Origin: Nitrospiraceae bacterium UBA6905
GTDB lineage: Bacteria > Nitrospirota > Thermodesulfovibrionia > Thermodesulfovibrionales > UBA6898
Reading direction: 5' to 3'
Assembly: GCA_002451165.1 (NCBI GenBank)
Contig: DKBH01000005.1
Span: 4,707 to 68,706 of the forward strand
Length of the DNA stretch: 64,000 nucleotides
Numbering within the stretch: position 1 is the stretch's first letter; each line of letters opens with the position of its first letter. Positions 9,937-18,072 of this stretch are shown here, in pieces. The position numbers and the translations under genes were made by a program. Under the pieces are notes generated by a model. The model saw only the letters and a list, made by a program, of their open reading frames with translations, was not told where the DNA came from and did not search any database.

Positions 9937-10504
9937 GCATCAACCTCGCCAGGGCAGCAACAAGCCCCTTCGCTCTGTAATCTGAAAGGCCTCCCGGAAA
10001 CCGCTGCTTGGCCTGAAGGTCTGCGCGGAGCCGAACGTCGTCATCAGCACATATGATATCAGCCCTGGCTGCGAGCCTGTCGATATGAGGCTTCCAGTGC
10101 AATCTTTCCTTACCGAATATAAATATTACTATATCGGGGTTTAAAAACTCAATTGCGCTGTTCCCTTCGACGATGATGACATCTAGACGGGAAAGCCGTT
10201 TCACTGCTGCAGAAAGTGCATCCGACAGACCGGGCAACCCCGACCTTAGCCATACAACTTCTGTTGCTCCTGCGGCAAGAAGCCTGCAGGTATCCTTTCC
10301 TTTTTCCCTAAGGATGCTCCGGTCGGATATGATCTCCGGGGCAGACGCGGTACGGGTATATTTTATAGCTCCCCATCTCAGGCTCTGGTGAGTACTGTCG
10401 GGGAAGGGGTCAAAAACAAAAGAACGGAGGATATATGCCGCGAGCGTGGTCTTGCCTGCTCCGCTGTGCGATGCGCCGATTCCGATGAGCAGCGGCCTGT
10501 TCAT
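9893..10504 (-). CDS. mobB: MobB-like P-loop GTPase (molybdopterin-guanine dinucleotide synthesis)
   Basis: P-loop protein with Walker A GASHSGAGKTTL at the N-terminus and the VIIVEGNSAIEFLNPD segment typical of MobB-like nucleotide-binding proteins. MobB assists MobA in adding GMP to molybdopterin. ATG 10504 (MNRPLLIGIGA) is chosen because the P-loop family begins directly with this beta strand; ATG 10513 is three codons upstream. The product of ~203 residues is longer than the ~175-residue E. coli MobB. No MobA is nearby, so its exact role is less certain than its family. Confidence 0.7.
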   Translation of the reverse strand: MNRPLLIGIGASHSGAGKTTLAAYILRSFVFDPFPDSTHQSLRWGAIKYTRTASAPEIISDRSILREKGKDTCRLLAAGATEVVWLRSGLPGLSDALSAAVKRLSRLDVIIVEGNSAIEFLNPDIVIFIFGKERLHWKPHIDRLAARADIICADDDVRLRADLQAKQRFPGGLSDYRAKGLVAALARLMHERRAETRDAGKGG

Positions 10505-10554
10505 TCCATGCATGGGGTCGCGGCATGAATCAGGACAGAAGGCGACCTCCCCCC

Positions 10555-12810
10555 TCAACCTGCTGCGGCTTCTTCTTTTCTGGCCTCGGCCTTGTGCCCG
10601 CATTCTTTGTTCATGCAGATGCGGGTGACATTGCCTGTCTTATCCCATTTTTCAGCAAGAAAGGGCGCACCGCATCTCGGGCAGGGTTCCGGAACAGGTT
10701 TGTACCAGGAGACGAACGTGCATTTGGGATAATTACTGCATCCCCAGAACTTCCCCCGCTTCGATCTGCGTTCAACAATGTCCCCCCCATCAAGAGGACA
10801 TTTCATCCCTGTTGCGACCGGCTTGGTTGTCTTGCATGCCGGGTACTGCGAACAAGCGATGAACTTGCCGAACCTGCCCGACCTGACGACCATAGGAGCG
10901 CCGCATACGGGGCATTTCTCGTCCGTTGTTTCCGGCTCCCGTGGCTGTCCTTCCCCCTCCAGCGGCTTGGTTGTCTTGCATTCCGGGAAACCGGTGCAGG
11001 CCATGAACCGTCCATGCCTGCCCCACCTGATCACCATAGGCTTGCCGCAGTTCTCACAGGTCTCCTCCGTGGGAATATCTTCGGGCTTGACCTTGCCCTT
11101 CAAAGCGGATGCCTCGGCAATTTTTTCATGAAACGGCTGATAGAAGTCTCTTACGATCTTCACCCATTTCTTCTTGCCGTCTTCGATGCGATCGAGGTCC
11201 TCTTCCATGTTCGCAGTGAAACTGATATCCATCAGATCGCGGAAACGTTCTACAAGAAAATCGTTCACAACCGTGCCGAGTTCGGTGGGTGAGAATTTAC
11301 CCTCGGTTTTCTGCACATATTTCCGGTCCTGTATGGTCGAAAGAATAGCTGCATAGGTGCTCGGTCTACCGATCCCCTTTTCCTCGAGCGCTTTGACAAG
11401 AGATGCCTCCGTATACCGCGGTGGAGGCTGCGTGAAATGCTGCTTCGGCTGAAGGTCTCGGAGCGTGAGTTCCTCCCCTTCCTTCAGCTGGGGCAGGATC
11501 GCCTCTCCCTCATCGATCGCTTCGTCGGTACTTTCCGTATACAAGGCCATGAATCCCGGGAACTTCACCACACTCCCTGACGCGCGGAACACCGTCTCCC
11601 CCCGGCACTGCGCCGTATCGCAGGAGATCTCGAAGGTCGTCTGCTCGAGCTCGGCAGGCGCCATTTGGCTGGCAACAAATCGGTTCCATATGAGGCGGTA
11701 GAGAGCAAGCTGATCCTTGTGGAGATACTGTTTTATCGCATCAGGGCTGTTGCTCATATAGGTCGGGCGAACCGCTTCGTGGGCATCCTGCGCGGATGCT
11801 TTGCTCTTAAATACCGGAGGCTTTTCCGGTACAAACGCCTTTCCGTACGTTGTCCCGATGTATTCTCGGGCAGCCTGCTGCGCTTCGGCAGCCACCCGGA
11901 GCGAGTCGGTCCTCATGTACGTGATAAGTCCTACCGCCCCTTCCTCCCCCAGTTCGATACCTTCGTAAAGCTGCTGCGCTACCGCCATGGTCTTCTTTGC
12001 CGTGAACCTCAGCTTCCGCGATGCCTCCTGTTGGAGCGTACTCGTCGTGAACGGGGGTGCCGGATTACGTTTTTTCTTTTTTCGATCAATTCGTGAGAGA
12101 ATAAACCTGCTTCCCCTGATATCAGCGACAGCAGCCTCTGCGCCTTCGGTATTTCGTATATCCACCTTGTCATTGCGGTATTTTGCCAGCTTGGACCAGA
12201 AGGCCGGCTTGTTCGATCCTTCAAACTCCGCGTTTATTGACCAGTATTCTTCCTGTTTGAATGCCTCTATTTCACGTTCGCGGTCAACGATAAGTCTGAC
12301 GGCAACGGACTGTACCCTACCGGCACTCAGTCCGCGGCGCACCTTCCGCCAGAGAAGGGGGCTGAGCTCATATCCGACGAGCCTGTCGAGAACTCTCCGC
12401 GCCTGCTGCGCGTCAACTTTCTTGATGTCGATCGATCCCGGATGCCTGATCGCCTCCTGCACCGCGCTCTTGGTTATCTCGTTGAACGTAATGCGGTAGA
12501 CCTCTTTCGTCTTGTTCTTGATCTCCTCTGCAATGTGCCAGGCAATCGCCTCCCCCTCCCGGTCAGGGTCGGGAGCAAGGTAGATGGTATCAGCATCTTT
12601 AGCCGCCTTCTTCAGCTCCCTGATCACCGTCTCCTTGCCCGGAATTACCATATAGCGGGGTGAAAAATCTTTTTCTACATCTATGCCCATTTCCTTTACG
12701 GGCAGGTCTTTTACATGTCCGACACTCGCCCTGACCGTAAAATCCTTGCCCAGGATCTTGCTGATCGTCTTGGCCTTTGCCGGCGATTCTACAATAACAA
12801 GCGATTTCAT
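10555..12810 (-). CDS. topA: DNA topoisomerase I
   Basis: Type IA topoisomerase that relaxes negative supercoils. It begins KSLVIVESPAKAKTISKILG (TOPRIM domain) and carries the acidic TOPRIM triad in LAPDPDREGEA. The active-site tyrosine is in GLITYMRTDS. The C-terminus has four topoisomerase zinc-ribbon units: CENCG/CTGFPEC, CPVCG/CSQYPAC, a CPLDGG/CSNYPKC unit that lacks one cysteine, and CPRCG/CMNKEC. ATG 12810 is preferred because GAGGAA precedes it and the first conserved strand starts here. Length is 751 residues. Confidence 0.96.
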   Translation of the reverse strand: MKSLVIVESPAKAKTISKILGKDFTVRASVGHVKDLPVKEMGIDVEKDFSPRYMVIPGKETVIRELKKAAKDADTIYLAPDPDREGEAIAWHIAEEIKNKTKEVYRITFNEITKSAVQEAIRHPGSIDIKKVDAQQARRVLDRLVGYELSPLLWRKVRRGLSAGRVQSVAVRLIVDREREIEAFKQEEYWSINAEFEGSNKPAFWSKLAKYRNDKVDIRNTEGAEAAVADIRGSRFILSRIDRKKKKRNPAPPFTTSTLQQEASRKLRFTAKKTMAVAQQLYEGIELGEEGAVGLITYMRTDSLRVAAEAQQAAREYIGTTYGKAFVPEKPPVFKSKASAQDAHEAVRPTYMSNSPDAIKQYLHKDQLALYRLIWNRFVASQMAPAELEQTTFEISCDTAQCRGETVFRASGSVVKFPGFMALYTESTDEAIDEGEAILPQLKEGEELTLRDLQPKQHFTQPPPRYTEASLVKALEEKGIGRPSTYAAILSTIQDRKYVQKTEGKFSPTELGTVVNDFLVERFRDLMDISFTANMEEDLDRIEDGKKKWVKIVRDFYQPFHEKIAEASALKGKVKPEDIPTEETCENCGKPMVIRWGRHGRFMACTGFPECKTTKPLEGEGQPREPETTDEKCPVCGAPMVVRSGRFGKFIACSQYPACKTTKPVATGMKCPLDGGDIVERRSKRGKFWGCSNYPKCTFVSWYKPVPEPCPRCGAPFLAEKWDKTGNVTRICMNKECGHKAEARKEEAAAG

Positions 12811-12847
12811 GCATTCCTCCGAGTATAGACCGATGGGGAGCAGCACC

Positions 12848-13168
12848 CTAATTCCATACTATCCGTCTGCCGTTGCCGAAGATAAAAGAAAAGATGTCCT
12901 CTTTCTCATAGGCACTGTCCCGTATCAGTATATAAACAAGAAGTGATTTCAAAATGTCAAGTTCGATCTCGTCGAGCTGTTCCGATACTTCGATATCCTC
13001 AAGCTCCTCCCAGATCTCGGTCAGATCCTCCTCCTCATAGTCAACACCTTCCAGCAAACGCTCCGAATCGATCTCGATGTCGTCGCGGTTAGTGGATATC
13101 ATCCTCAGGATTCGGAGTAATTTCCGCGTCAGCGTTTCCGTATCACGCAAGATAGAACCTCTTACCAT
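12848..13168 (-). CDS. Uncharacterized acidic 106-residue protein between dprA and topA
   Basis: A strongly acidic helical protein (segments such as YEEEDLTEIWEELEDIEVSE), with a hydrophobic patch ILKSLLVYILI and no cysteines. It overlaps the dprA 3' end by 26 bases if ATG 13168 is used; ATG 13102 would remove the overlap. In many bacteria the smg/DUF494 gene lies beside dprA and is also acidic and helical, but I cannot see enough similarity to name it so. Confidence 0.55.
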   Translation of the reverse strand: MVRGSILRDTETLTRKLLRILRMISTNRDDIEIDSERLLEGVDYEEEDLTEIWEELEDIEVSEQLDEIELDILKSLLVYILIRDSAYEKEDIFSFIFGNGRRIVWN

Positions 13169-14228
13169 CTGATTGTCGAATTACCCCCTTTAACTCCAGG
13201 GAGAGGAGTATATCAAGAATTCGGTGAACTGGCAACCCGCTCTCGCGGGCCAGTACATCGATATGCTTCGCCTCACCGCTCAGAACGGTGCACAACTGCT
13301 GCTCATCGGCAGTAAGTTCTTGCTGCTGCTTTATCTCGTTCCTGATGAATCCCTTCAGAACTGGTGCGAGTTCTTCGATAATATCCTCGGTCTTCAGCAC
13401 CATCTTTGCTCCCTGCCGTATCAGCAGGTTCACACCCGCCGAGGTCTTTGCCGTAATGTTGCCGGGAACAGCAAAGACCTCTCTGTTCTGCTCAAGCGCC
13501 AGAGCCGCCGTAATGAGCGATCCGCTCCCCGTGGCAGCCTCCACCACCAGGACCCCGAGAGAAAGTCCGCTGATAAGCCTGTTCCTGCGCGGAAAATTTT
13601 CACGGTTCGGCGGCGTGCCCGGGCTGAACTCGCTCATCACACAACCCGAGGCGGCTATCTTTTCCATGAGTCCTCTGTTCTCAGAAGGATAGCATACGTC
13701 GATGCCTGAGCCGAGAACGGCGATGGTTCTGCCCCCTGATGCCAGGGCACTCCGGTGTGCGAAGGAGTCAATGCCGCGTGCCAAGCCGCTGATGACCGTA
13801 AACCCGGAGACTGCAAGCTCTCCCGAGATCTTCTGTGCCACCGCTTCACCGTAGGCGGAATATGTCCGCGATCCGACGACAGCGATACCGAAACGGTCAT
13901 CAGGCTGATACGATCCCCGCATGTAGATGACCATAGGGGCATCGGGGAGTTCCTGCAATACGCGGGGATATTCGGGGGCACCATAACAGACAATGGCGAC
14001 TCCCTGCTGTTCCAAGCGCTTGACCTGTTTATCAACGTCATCCCACGCCGAGAAGTTCATAATATTCTCGGCACGGGTGTCGGTCATCCCCTGCAGGGCA
14101 AGCAGCCCCTGCCTGTCCAGCCTGAAGATATTTTCAGGGCTTTTCGCATGGGAGATCAGCTGCTTCGCCGTTACCGGCCCGATTTCCGGAACAAGGGTAA
14201 GGCCGATCCAGTACCTGACGTCAGACAC
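13143..14228 (-). CDS. dprA: DNA-processing protein DprA (Smf)
   Basis: Loads RecA on incoming single-stranded DNA during natural transformation. The N-terminal helix-hairpin-helix/SAM-like region (LTLVPEIGPVTAKQLI) is followed by the Rossmann DprA core with GSRTYSAYGEAVAQ, SGLARGIDSFAH, VLGSGIDVCYP and FPRRNRLISGLS, then a C-terminal winged-helix-like domain (LARESGLPVHRILDILLSLE). Start GTG 14228 overlaps the argG stop (TAGTG). Length is 361 residues. Confidence 0.95.
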   Translation of the reverse strand: MSDVRYWIGLTLVPEIGPVTAKQLISHAKSPENIFRLDRQGLLALQGMTDTRAENIMNFSAWDDVDKQVKRLEQQGVAIVCYGAPEYPRVLQELPDAPMVIYMRGSYQPDDRFGIAVVGSRTYSAYGEAVAQKISGELAVSGFTVISGLARGIDSFAHRSALASGGRTIAVLGSGIDVCYPSENRGLMEKIAASGCVMSEFSPGTPPNRENFPRRNRLISGLSLGVLVVEAATGSGSLITAALALEQNREVFAVPGNITAKTSAGVNLLIRQGAKMVLKTEDIIEELAPVLKGFIRNEIKQQQELTADEQQLCTVLSGEAKHIDVLARESGLPVHRILDILLSLELKGVIRQSDGKRFYLA

Positions 14229-15424
14229 TACGTGCCCCTAAGTGACCTGTTCGCCTTTAACCTCAGGGCATTCAGCTTAATGAAGCCCTCAGCATCTTTC
14301 TGGTTGTATACGTTTTCTGCCTCGAATGTTGCCAGTTTGACATTGTAGAGCGACCGCGGCGCTTTTCTGCCGGCAACGATGCAGTTTCCTTTGTATAGTT
14401 TAAGCCGCGCCGTGCCGGTCACGGCACGCTGGATGCTGTCGATCATGCCCTGCAACGCAATCCGTTCCGGGGCGAACCAGTATCCATAATAGACCAGCTC
14501 TGCATAGCGCGGCATGAGCGAGTCCAGAAGATGCATTACTTCTCGATCAAGGGTCAGCGACTGTACTGCCCGCCGCGCCGCATGGAGCACCGTTCCTCCC
14601 GGCGTCTCATATACCCCCCGTGACTTGATGCCGACATAACGGTTCTCCACGATATCTGCCCAACCAATGCCATGCCGTCCGGCAATCCTATTCAGTTTCT
14701 CGAGAAGGTTCGCCGGGGATAGTTTCCCCCCGTTGATGCTCACCGGGTCCCCCTGCTCAAAGCCGATTTCGACATATTCCGGCTTCTGCGGTGTTTTCTC
14801 AAGCGGAACGGTCAGGGTATGCATGTCGGCAGGCGGCTCTGCCCAGGGGTCCTCAAGAATGCCGCCTTCATAGCTGATGTGAAACAGGTTCCTGTCCGTG
14901 CTGTAGGGCTTTGCCTTGGTCGCAGTCACCGGAATCCTATGCTGCGCGGCATATGCGATAAGTGATTCGCGCGAATTGAATGCCCACTCCCGCCAGGGCG
15001 CGATGATCGTAATGTCGGGTTTGAGCGCATAGCAAGTGAGTTCAAAGCGGATCTGGTCATTTCCTTTGCCGGTTGCGCCGTGTGCCACGGCATCGGCCTT
15101 TTCCCTGACTGCGATCTCGATCTGCTTCTTTGCGATCAGGGGCCGCGCTATGGATGTGCCGAGGAGATAGGCTCCTTCGTAAACTGCGTTGCCACGGAGC
15201 ATGGGAAAAACATATTCTTTGACAAATTCCTCCCGTGCGTCTTCGACATAGACACGGGATGCCCCGGTCCTGATTGCCTTCTGTTTGACGGTCTTCAACT
15301 CTTCTTTCTGGCCGAGGTCTGCGCAGAATGCTATCACCTCTGCACGATAGGTCTCTTTAAGCCATGCGATGGCAACAGAGGTATCAAGACCTCCTGAATA
15401 TGCAAGCACGATCTTCTTAACCAT
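14228..15424 (-). CDS. argG: Argininosuccinate synthase
   Basis: Condenses citrulline and aspartate with ATP in arginine synthesis. The PP-loop ([17 protein letters not shown]) is at the N-terminus, and the citrulline/aspartate sites are seen in [15 protein letters not shown] and the [15 protein letters not shown] segment. 398 residues, normal length. GGAGG lies 7 bases upstream of ATG 15424. First gene of the long minus-strand run. No argH or other arginine gene is adjacent. Confidence 0.97.
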   Translation of the reverse strand: MVKKIVLAYSGGLDTSVAIAWLKETYRAEVIAFCADLGQKEELKTVKQKAIRTGASRVYVEDAREEFVKEYVFPMLRGNAVYEGAYLLGTSIARPLIAKKQIEIAVREKADAVAHGATGKGNDQIRFELTCYALKPDITIIAPWREWAFNSRESLIAYAAQHRIPVTATKAKPYSTDRNLFHISYEGGILEDPWAEPPADMHTLTVPLEKTPQKPEYVEIGFEQGDPVSINGGKLSPANLLEKLNRIAGRHGIGWADIVENRYVGIKSRGVYETPGGTVLHAARRAVQSLTLDREVMHLLDSLMPRYAELVYYGYWFAPERIALQGMIDSIQRAVTGTARLKLYKGNCIVAGRKAPRSLYNVKLATFEAENVYNQKDAEGFIKLNALRLKANRSLRGT

Positions 15425-15615
15425 GGGAACGCCTCCGCGATGCTTGATAATAGTTGCGATATCCGCAGTGCAGGGTCATGCGTAACGACCAGCGTAAATT
15501 AAGGATTAACCATAGCATAAAAGACCATGAATTGCAAAAGGCGTTGTTCGCATCAGATGCTGGAGGCACGCGGAATAGTTCTATCGAGAAACTTTGGAAC
15601 TCGCTATAATCTGAA

Positions 15616-15645
15616 TTGCAACTCAATCTCAATATCAGTTATAAT
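15616..15645 (+). promoter_or_regulatory. Putative fur promoter with overlapping Fur-like operator
   Basis: A -35-like TTGCAA (15616-15621) and -10 TATAAT (15640-15645) are separated by 18 bases. The spacer contains the TCAATCTCAATATCA word whose repeated TGAGATT-type half sites resemble Fur-box halves, suggesting autoregulation. The start codon follows only 8 bases after the -10. A second TATAAT lies at 15605-15610 without a good -35. The operator call is tentative. Confidence 0.4.
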
Positions 15646-15653
15646 AAAAATCC

Positions 15654-16085
15654 ATGGAAAGCAAAATATTTCAGGAATTTCTCTCACGGCGCGGCCTGAA
15701 ACTGACCAAGGAACGCATGTCCGTACTGCGTCAGATCTTCTCTATTCATGGCCACTTCGATCCCGAGCACCTGTATCTGAGCATAAGAGACTCGGACATG
15801 AAGGCTTCACGTGCGTCGGTCTACCGAACATTGAACCTTCTGGTCGAAAGTGGGCTGGTAGAGCGTATTACCCGTTCCGACAAGGGAAATGTCTATGAAC
15901 ATACCTATGGCCACCGTCATCACGATCACATGATCTGCACTGCCTGCGGAGAAGTAATTGAGTTTTTTTCGGAACATCTCGAGGATCTCCAGAAGATGAT
16001 TTGTGAGCAGCATCAGTTCGCCGGGACAACACACACTCTCGAAATCAGGGGAAATTGCAAGGCATGCCAAAAAAGAAAAAAATAA
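15654..16085 (+). CDS. fur: Fur-family iron-responsive transcriptional regulator
   Basis: Ferric uptake regulator fold: N-terminal winged helix (LKLTKERMSVLRQIFSIHGH; RASVYRTLNLLVESGLVERI) and C-terminal dimerization domain with the metal motif HRHHDHMICTACGEVIEF and a second CxxC (CKAC) at the end. The two CxxC pairs give the structural Zn site. The start ATG 15654 lacks a clear ribosome site and sits right behind a -10 box, so the message may be leaderless. Its 3' end overlaps feoB by 22 bases, tying the regulator to its likely target. Confidence 0.9.
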   Translation: MESKIFQEFLSRRGLKLTKERMSVLRQIFSIHGHFDPEHLYLSIRDSDMKASRASVYRTLNLLVESGLVERITRSDKGNVYEHTYGHRHHDHMICTACGEVIEFFSEHLEDLQKMICEQHQFAGTTHTLEIRGNCKACQKRKK

Positions 16086-18028
16086 GGGACGAGCGTCACA
16101 CCTACAGCCGTATCGTCCTTACCGGAAACCCGAACGTGGGAAAAAGTGTGATCTTCGGCCTGCTGACCGGGAAATACGTGACCGTCTCCAATTATCCCGG
16201 TACCACCGTGGAAGTATCATCGGGCAATCTGACCCTTGACGGTCGGAGAATCCTGCTTATCGACTCGCCGGGAGTAAACAGTTTCACCCCCATGAGCGAG
16301 GATGAGCGGGTGACGCGGGACATTCTTCTCTCTGAACGATCCGAGAACATCGTGCTCGTGGCAGATGCGAAGAACCTGAGGCGGGCGGCGATGCTGCTCC
16401 TGCAGATTGCGGAGATGGACCTGCCCTGCATCCTCGTGCTGAACATGGAAGATGAGGCGAAGGCGCGGGGCATCGATATTGATTACGGGCGGCTGGAGGA
16501 AATGCTCAGCATCAGCATCATCGGGACCATAGCACCCCAGCGGAAAGGCATAGCAAAACTGAAGGAACACCTGCTGCAGACGCGAAAACCGGCTGCCACC
16601 TTACGGTATGGGGATATCATGGAGGAATATATCGCCCGGATCGCGCTGCTGCTTCCGGAAACACCTATCGCGCGGCGGGCAATGGCACTCATGATCCTTG
16701 CAGGCGACGAAAGCCTTAAAGCTTGGTTCGCAGCTAACCTGACACCGAAGACGATTACCATGATCGAGGACCTCAGGGACGAAGCCCAGACGAAGCTCAA
16801 GGAGCCCCTTTCGGGTCTCATCTCCCGGGCGCGGATTGATACCGCGGACAGGATAGTCCATGCAGTCCAGCAGCGCTATGAGCCCGACGCCAGCCATATT
16901 GCGCGCTGGCTCGGCAGGTGGACTATGCATCCGTTTTGGGGAATATTTTTTCTCGTTGCAGCGCTTGCCGTTTTCTATGCCTTTGTGGGAAAGTTCGGCG
17001 CCGGCACGCTCGTTGACTTTTTCCAGAGTGTGATTTTTGAGACCTATCTGAATCCGGCGGTGGAGAAGAGCATCAGAGCGGCAGTTCCATCGGCCTTCAT
17101 CCAGGATCTCTTTGTTGGGCAGTACGGCCTTGTCACCATGGCTCTGACCTATGCTGTTGCTATTATCTTGCCGATCACGGCGACCTTTTTTATTGCCTTT
17201 GGTTTTCTCGAAGACAGCGGCTATCTACCACGCATCGCCGTACTTACCAACAGCACTTTTGCGAAAATCGGCCTAAACGGCAAGGCCGTCCTCCCCATGG
17301 TGCTCGGACTGGGATGCGGCACCATGGCGACCATGACGACGCGTATCCTGGAATCAAAACGAGAACGGCTTATTGCCACGTTCCTCATCGCCCTTGCCAT
17401 ACCCTGTTCCGCACAGCTTGGCGTTATACTCGGCATGTTGGGACCATATTCCGTCAAGGTAGCGATCTGGTGGATCGGGACGGTCCTGGGAGTTCTGCTC
17501 CTTGCCGGCACGATCTCTGCGAAGATAGTTCCGGGCAGCAAAGGGGATTTCTTTCTGGAGATTCCCCCCATGCGCATGCCGCGCATAAAAAATATCCTCC
17601 TGAAGACACTGAGCAGGATTGAGTGGTACCTGAAAGAAGCAGTGCCGCTCTTTGTCCTGGGAACCCTTGTGCTCTTTATTCTTGATAAGACTCATCTTCT
17701 GCAGTGGCTGGAAGAGGCTGCATCGCCCCTCATCGTGAGGTTTCTGGGCCTGCCGCGAGAGGCAACGGCGGCGTTTATCATGGGTTTTCTCCGGAGAGAC
17801 TACGGCGCCGCAGGTCTTTTTGAGCTCTCCAAGCAGGGACTTCTGGATGAGAACCAGATCATTGTGAGTATTGTGACCCTGACCCTTTTTGTCCCCTGCC
17901 TCGCAAGTTTCTTCATGATCATCAAGGAGCGGGGTATGCGGATATCGCTCCTGATGTTCGGCATCATTACGATCTTTGCCCTCCTGGTCGGCGGGGGCAT
18001 TAATATCGTATTGTCGCTGTTTCCCTGA
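16064..18028 (+). CDS. feoB: Ferrous iron transporter FeoB
   Basis: Fe(II) transporter with a cytosolic GTPase domain (G1 GNPNVGKS near residue 20, G3 DSPGVNSF, G4 LNMEDEAK, where the usual NxxD lysine context is altered) followed by a membrane domain with two Gate repeats. Cysteines lie in VLGLGCGTMATMTTR and IPCSAQLGVI. At 654 residues it is a short FeoB. ATG 16064 is preferred because the basic MPKKKK start precedes the G domain; ATG 16055 is an alternative. No feoA is adjacent. Co-transcription with fur fits iron control. Confidence 0.93.
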   Translation: MPKKKKIRDERHTYSRIVLTGNPNVGKSVIFGLLTGKYVTVSNYPGTTVEVSSGNLTLDGRRILLIDSPGVNSFTPMSEDERVTRDILLSERSENIVLVADAKNLRRAAMLLLQIAEMDLPCILVLNMEDEAKARGIDIDYGRLEEMLSISIIGTIAPQRKGIAKLKEHLLQTRKPAATLRYGDIMEEYIARIALLLPETPIARRAMALMILAGDESLKAWFAANLTPKTITMIEDLRDEAQTKLKEPLSGLISRARIDTADRIVHAVQQRYEPDASHIARWLGRWTMHPFWGIFFLVAALAVFYAFVGKFGAGTLVDFFQSVIFETYLNPAVEKSIRAAVPSAFIQDLFVGQYGLVTMALTYAVAIILPITATFFIAFGFLEDSGYLPRIAVLTNSTFAKIGLNGKAVLPMVLGLGCGTMATMTTRILESKRERLIATFLIALAIPCSAQLGVILGMLGPYSVKVAIWWIGTVLGVLLLAGTISAKIVPGSKGDFFLEIPPMRMPRIKNILLKTLSRIEWYLKEAVPLFVLGTLVLFILDKTHLLQWLEEAASPLIVRFLGLPREATAAFIMGFLRRDYGAAGLFELSKQGLLDENQIIVSIVTLTLFVPCLASFFMIIKERGMRISLLMFGIITIFALLVGGGINIVLSLFP

Positions 18029-18037
18029 GCCGCTCTT

Positions 18038-18067
18038 TTGACAGGCCTTTCTGCAGGCGGGTATAAT
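18038..18067 (+). promoter_or_regulatory. Consensus sigma-70 promoter at the PBP1A gene start
   Basis: TTGACA (18038-18043), 18-base spacer, TATAAT (18062-18067): both hexamers match consensus exactly. A transcript would begin near 18073-18075, at the TTG start codon of the following gene, implying no 5' leader. Confidence 0.7.
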
Positions 18068-18072
18068 CGTAC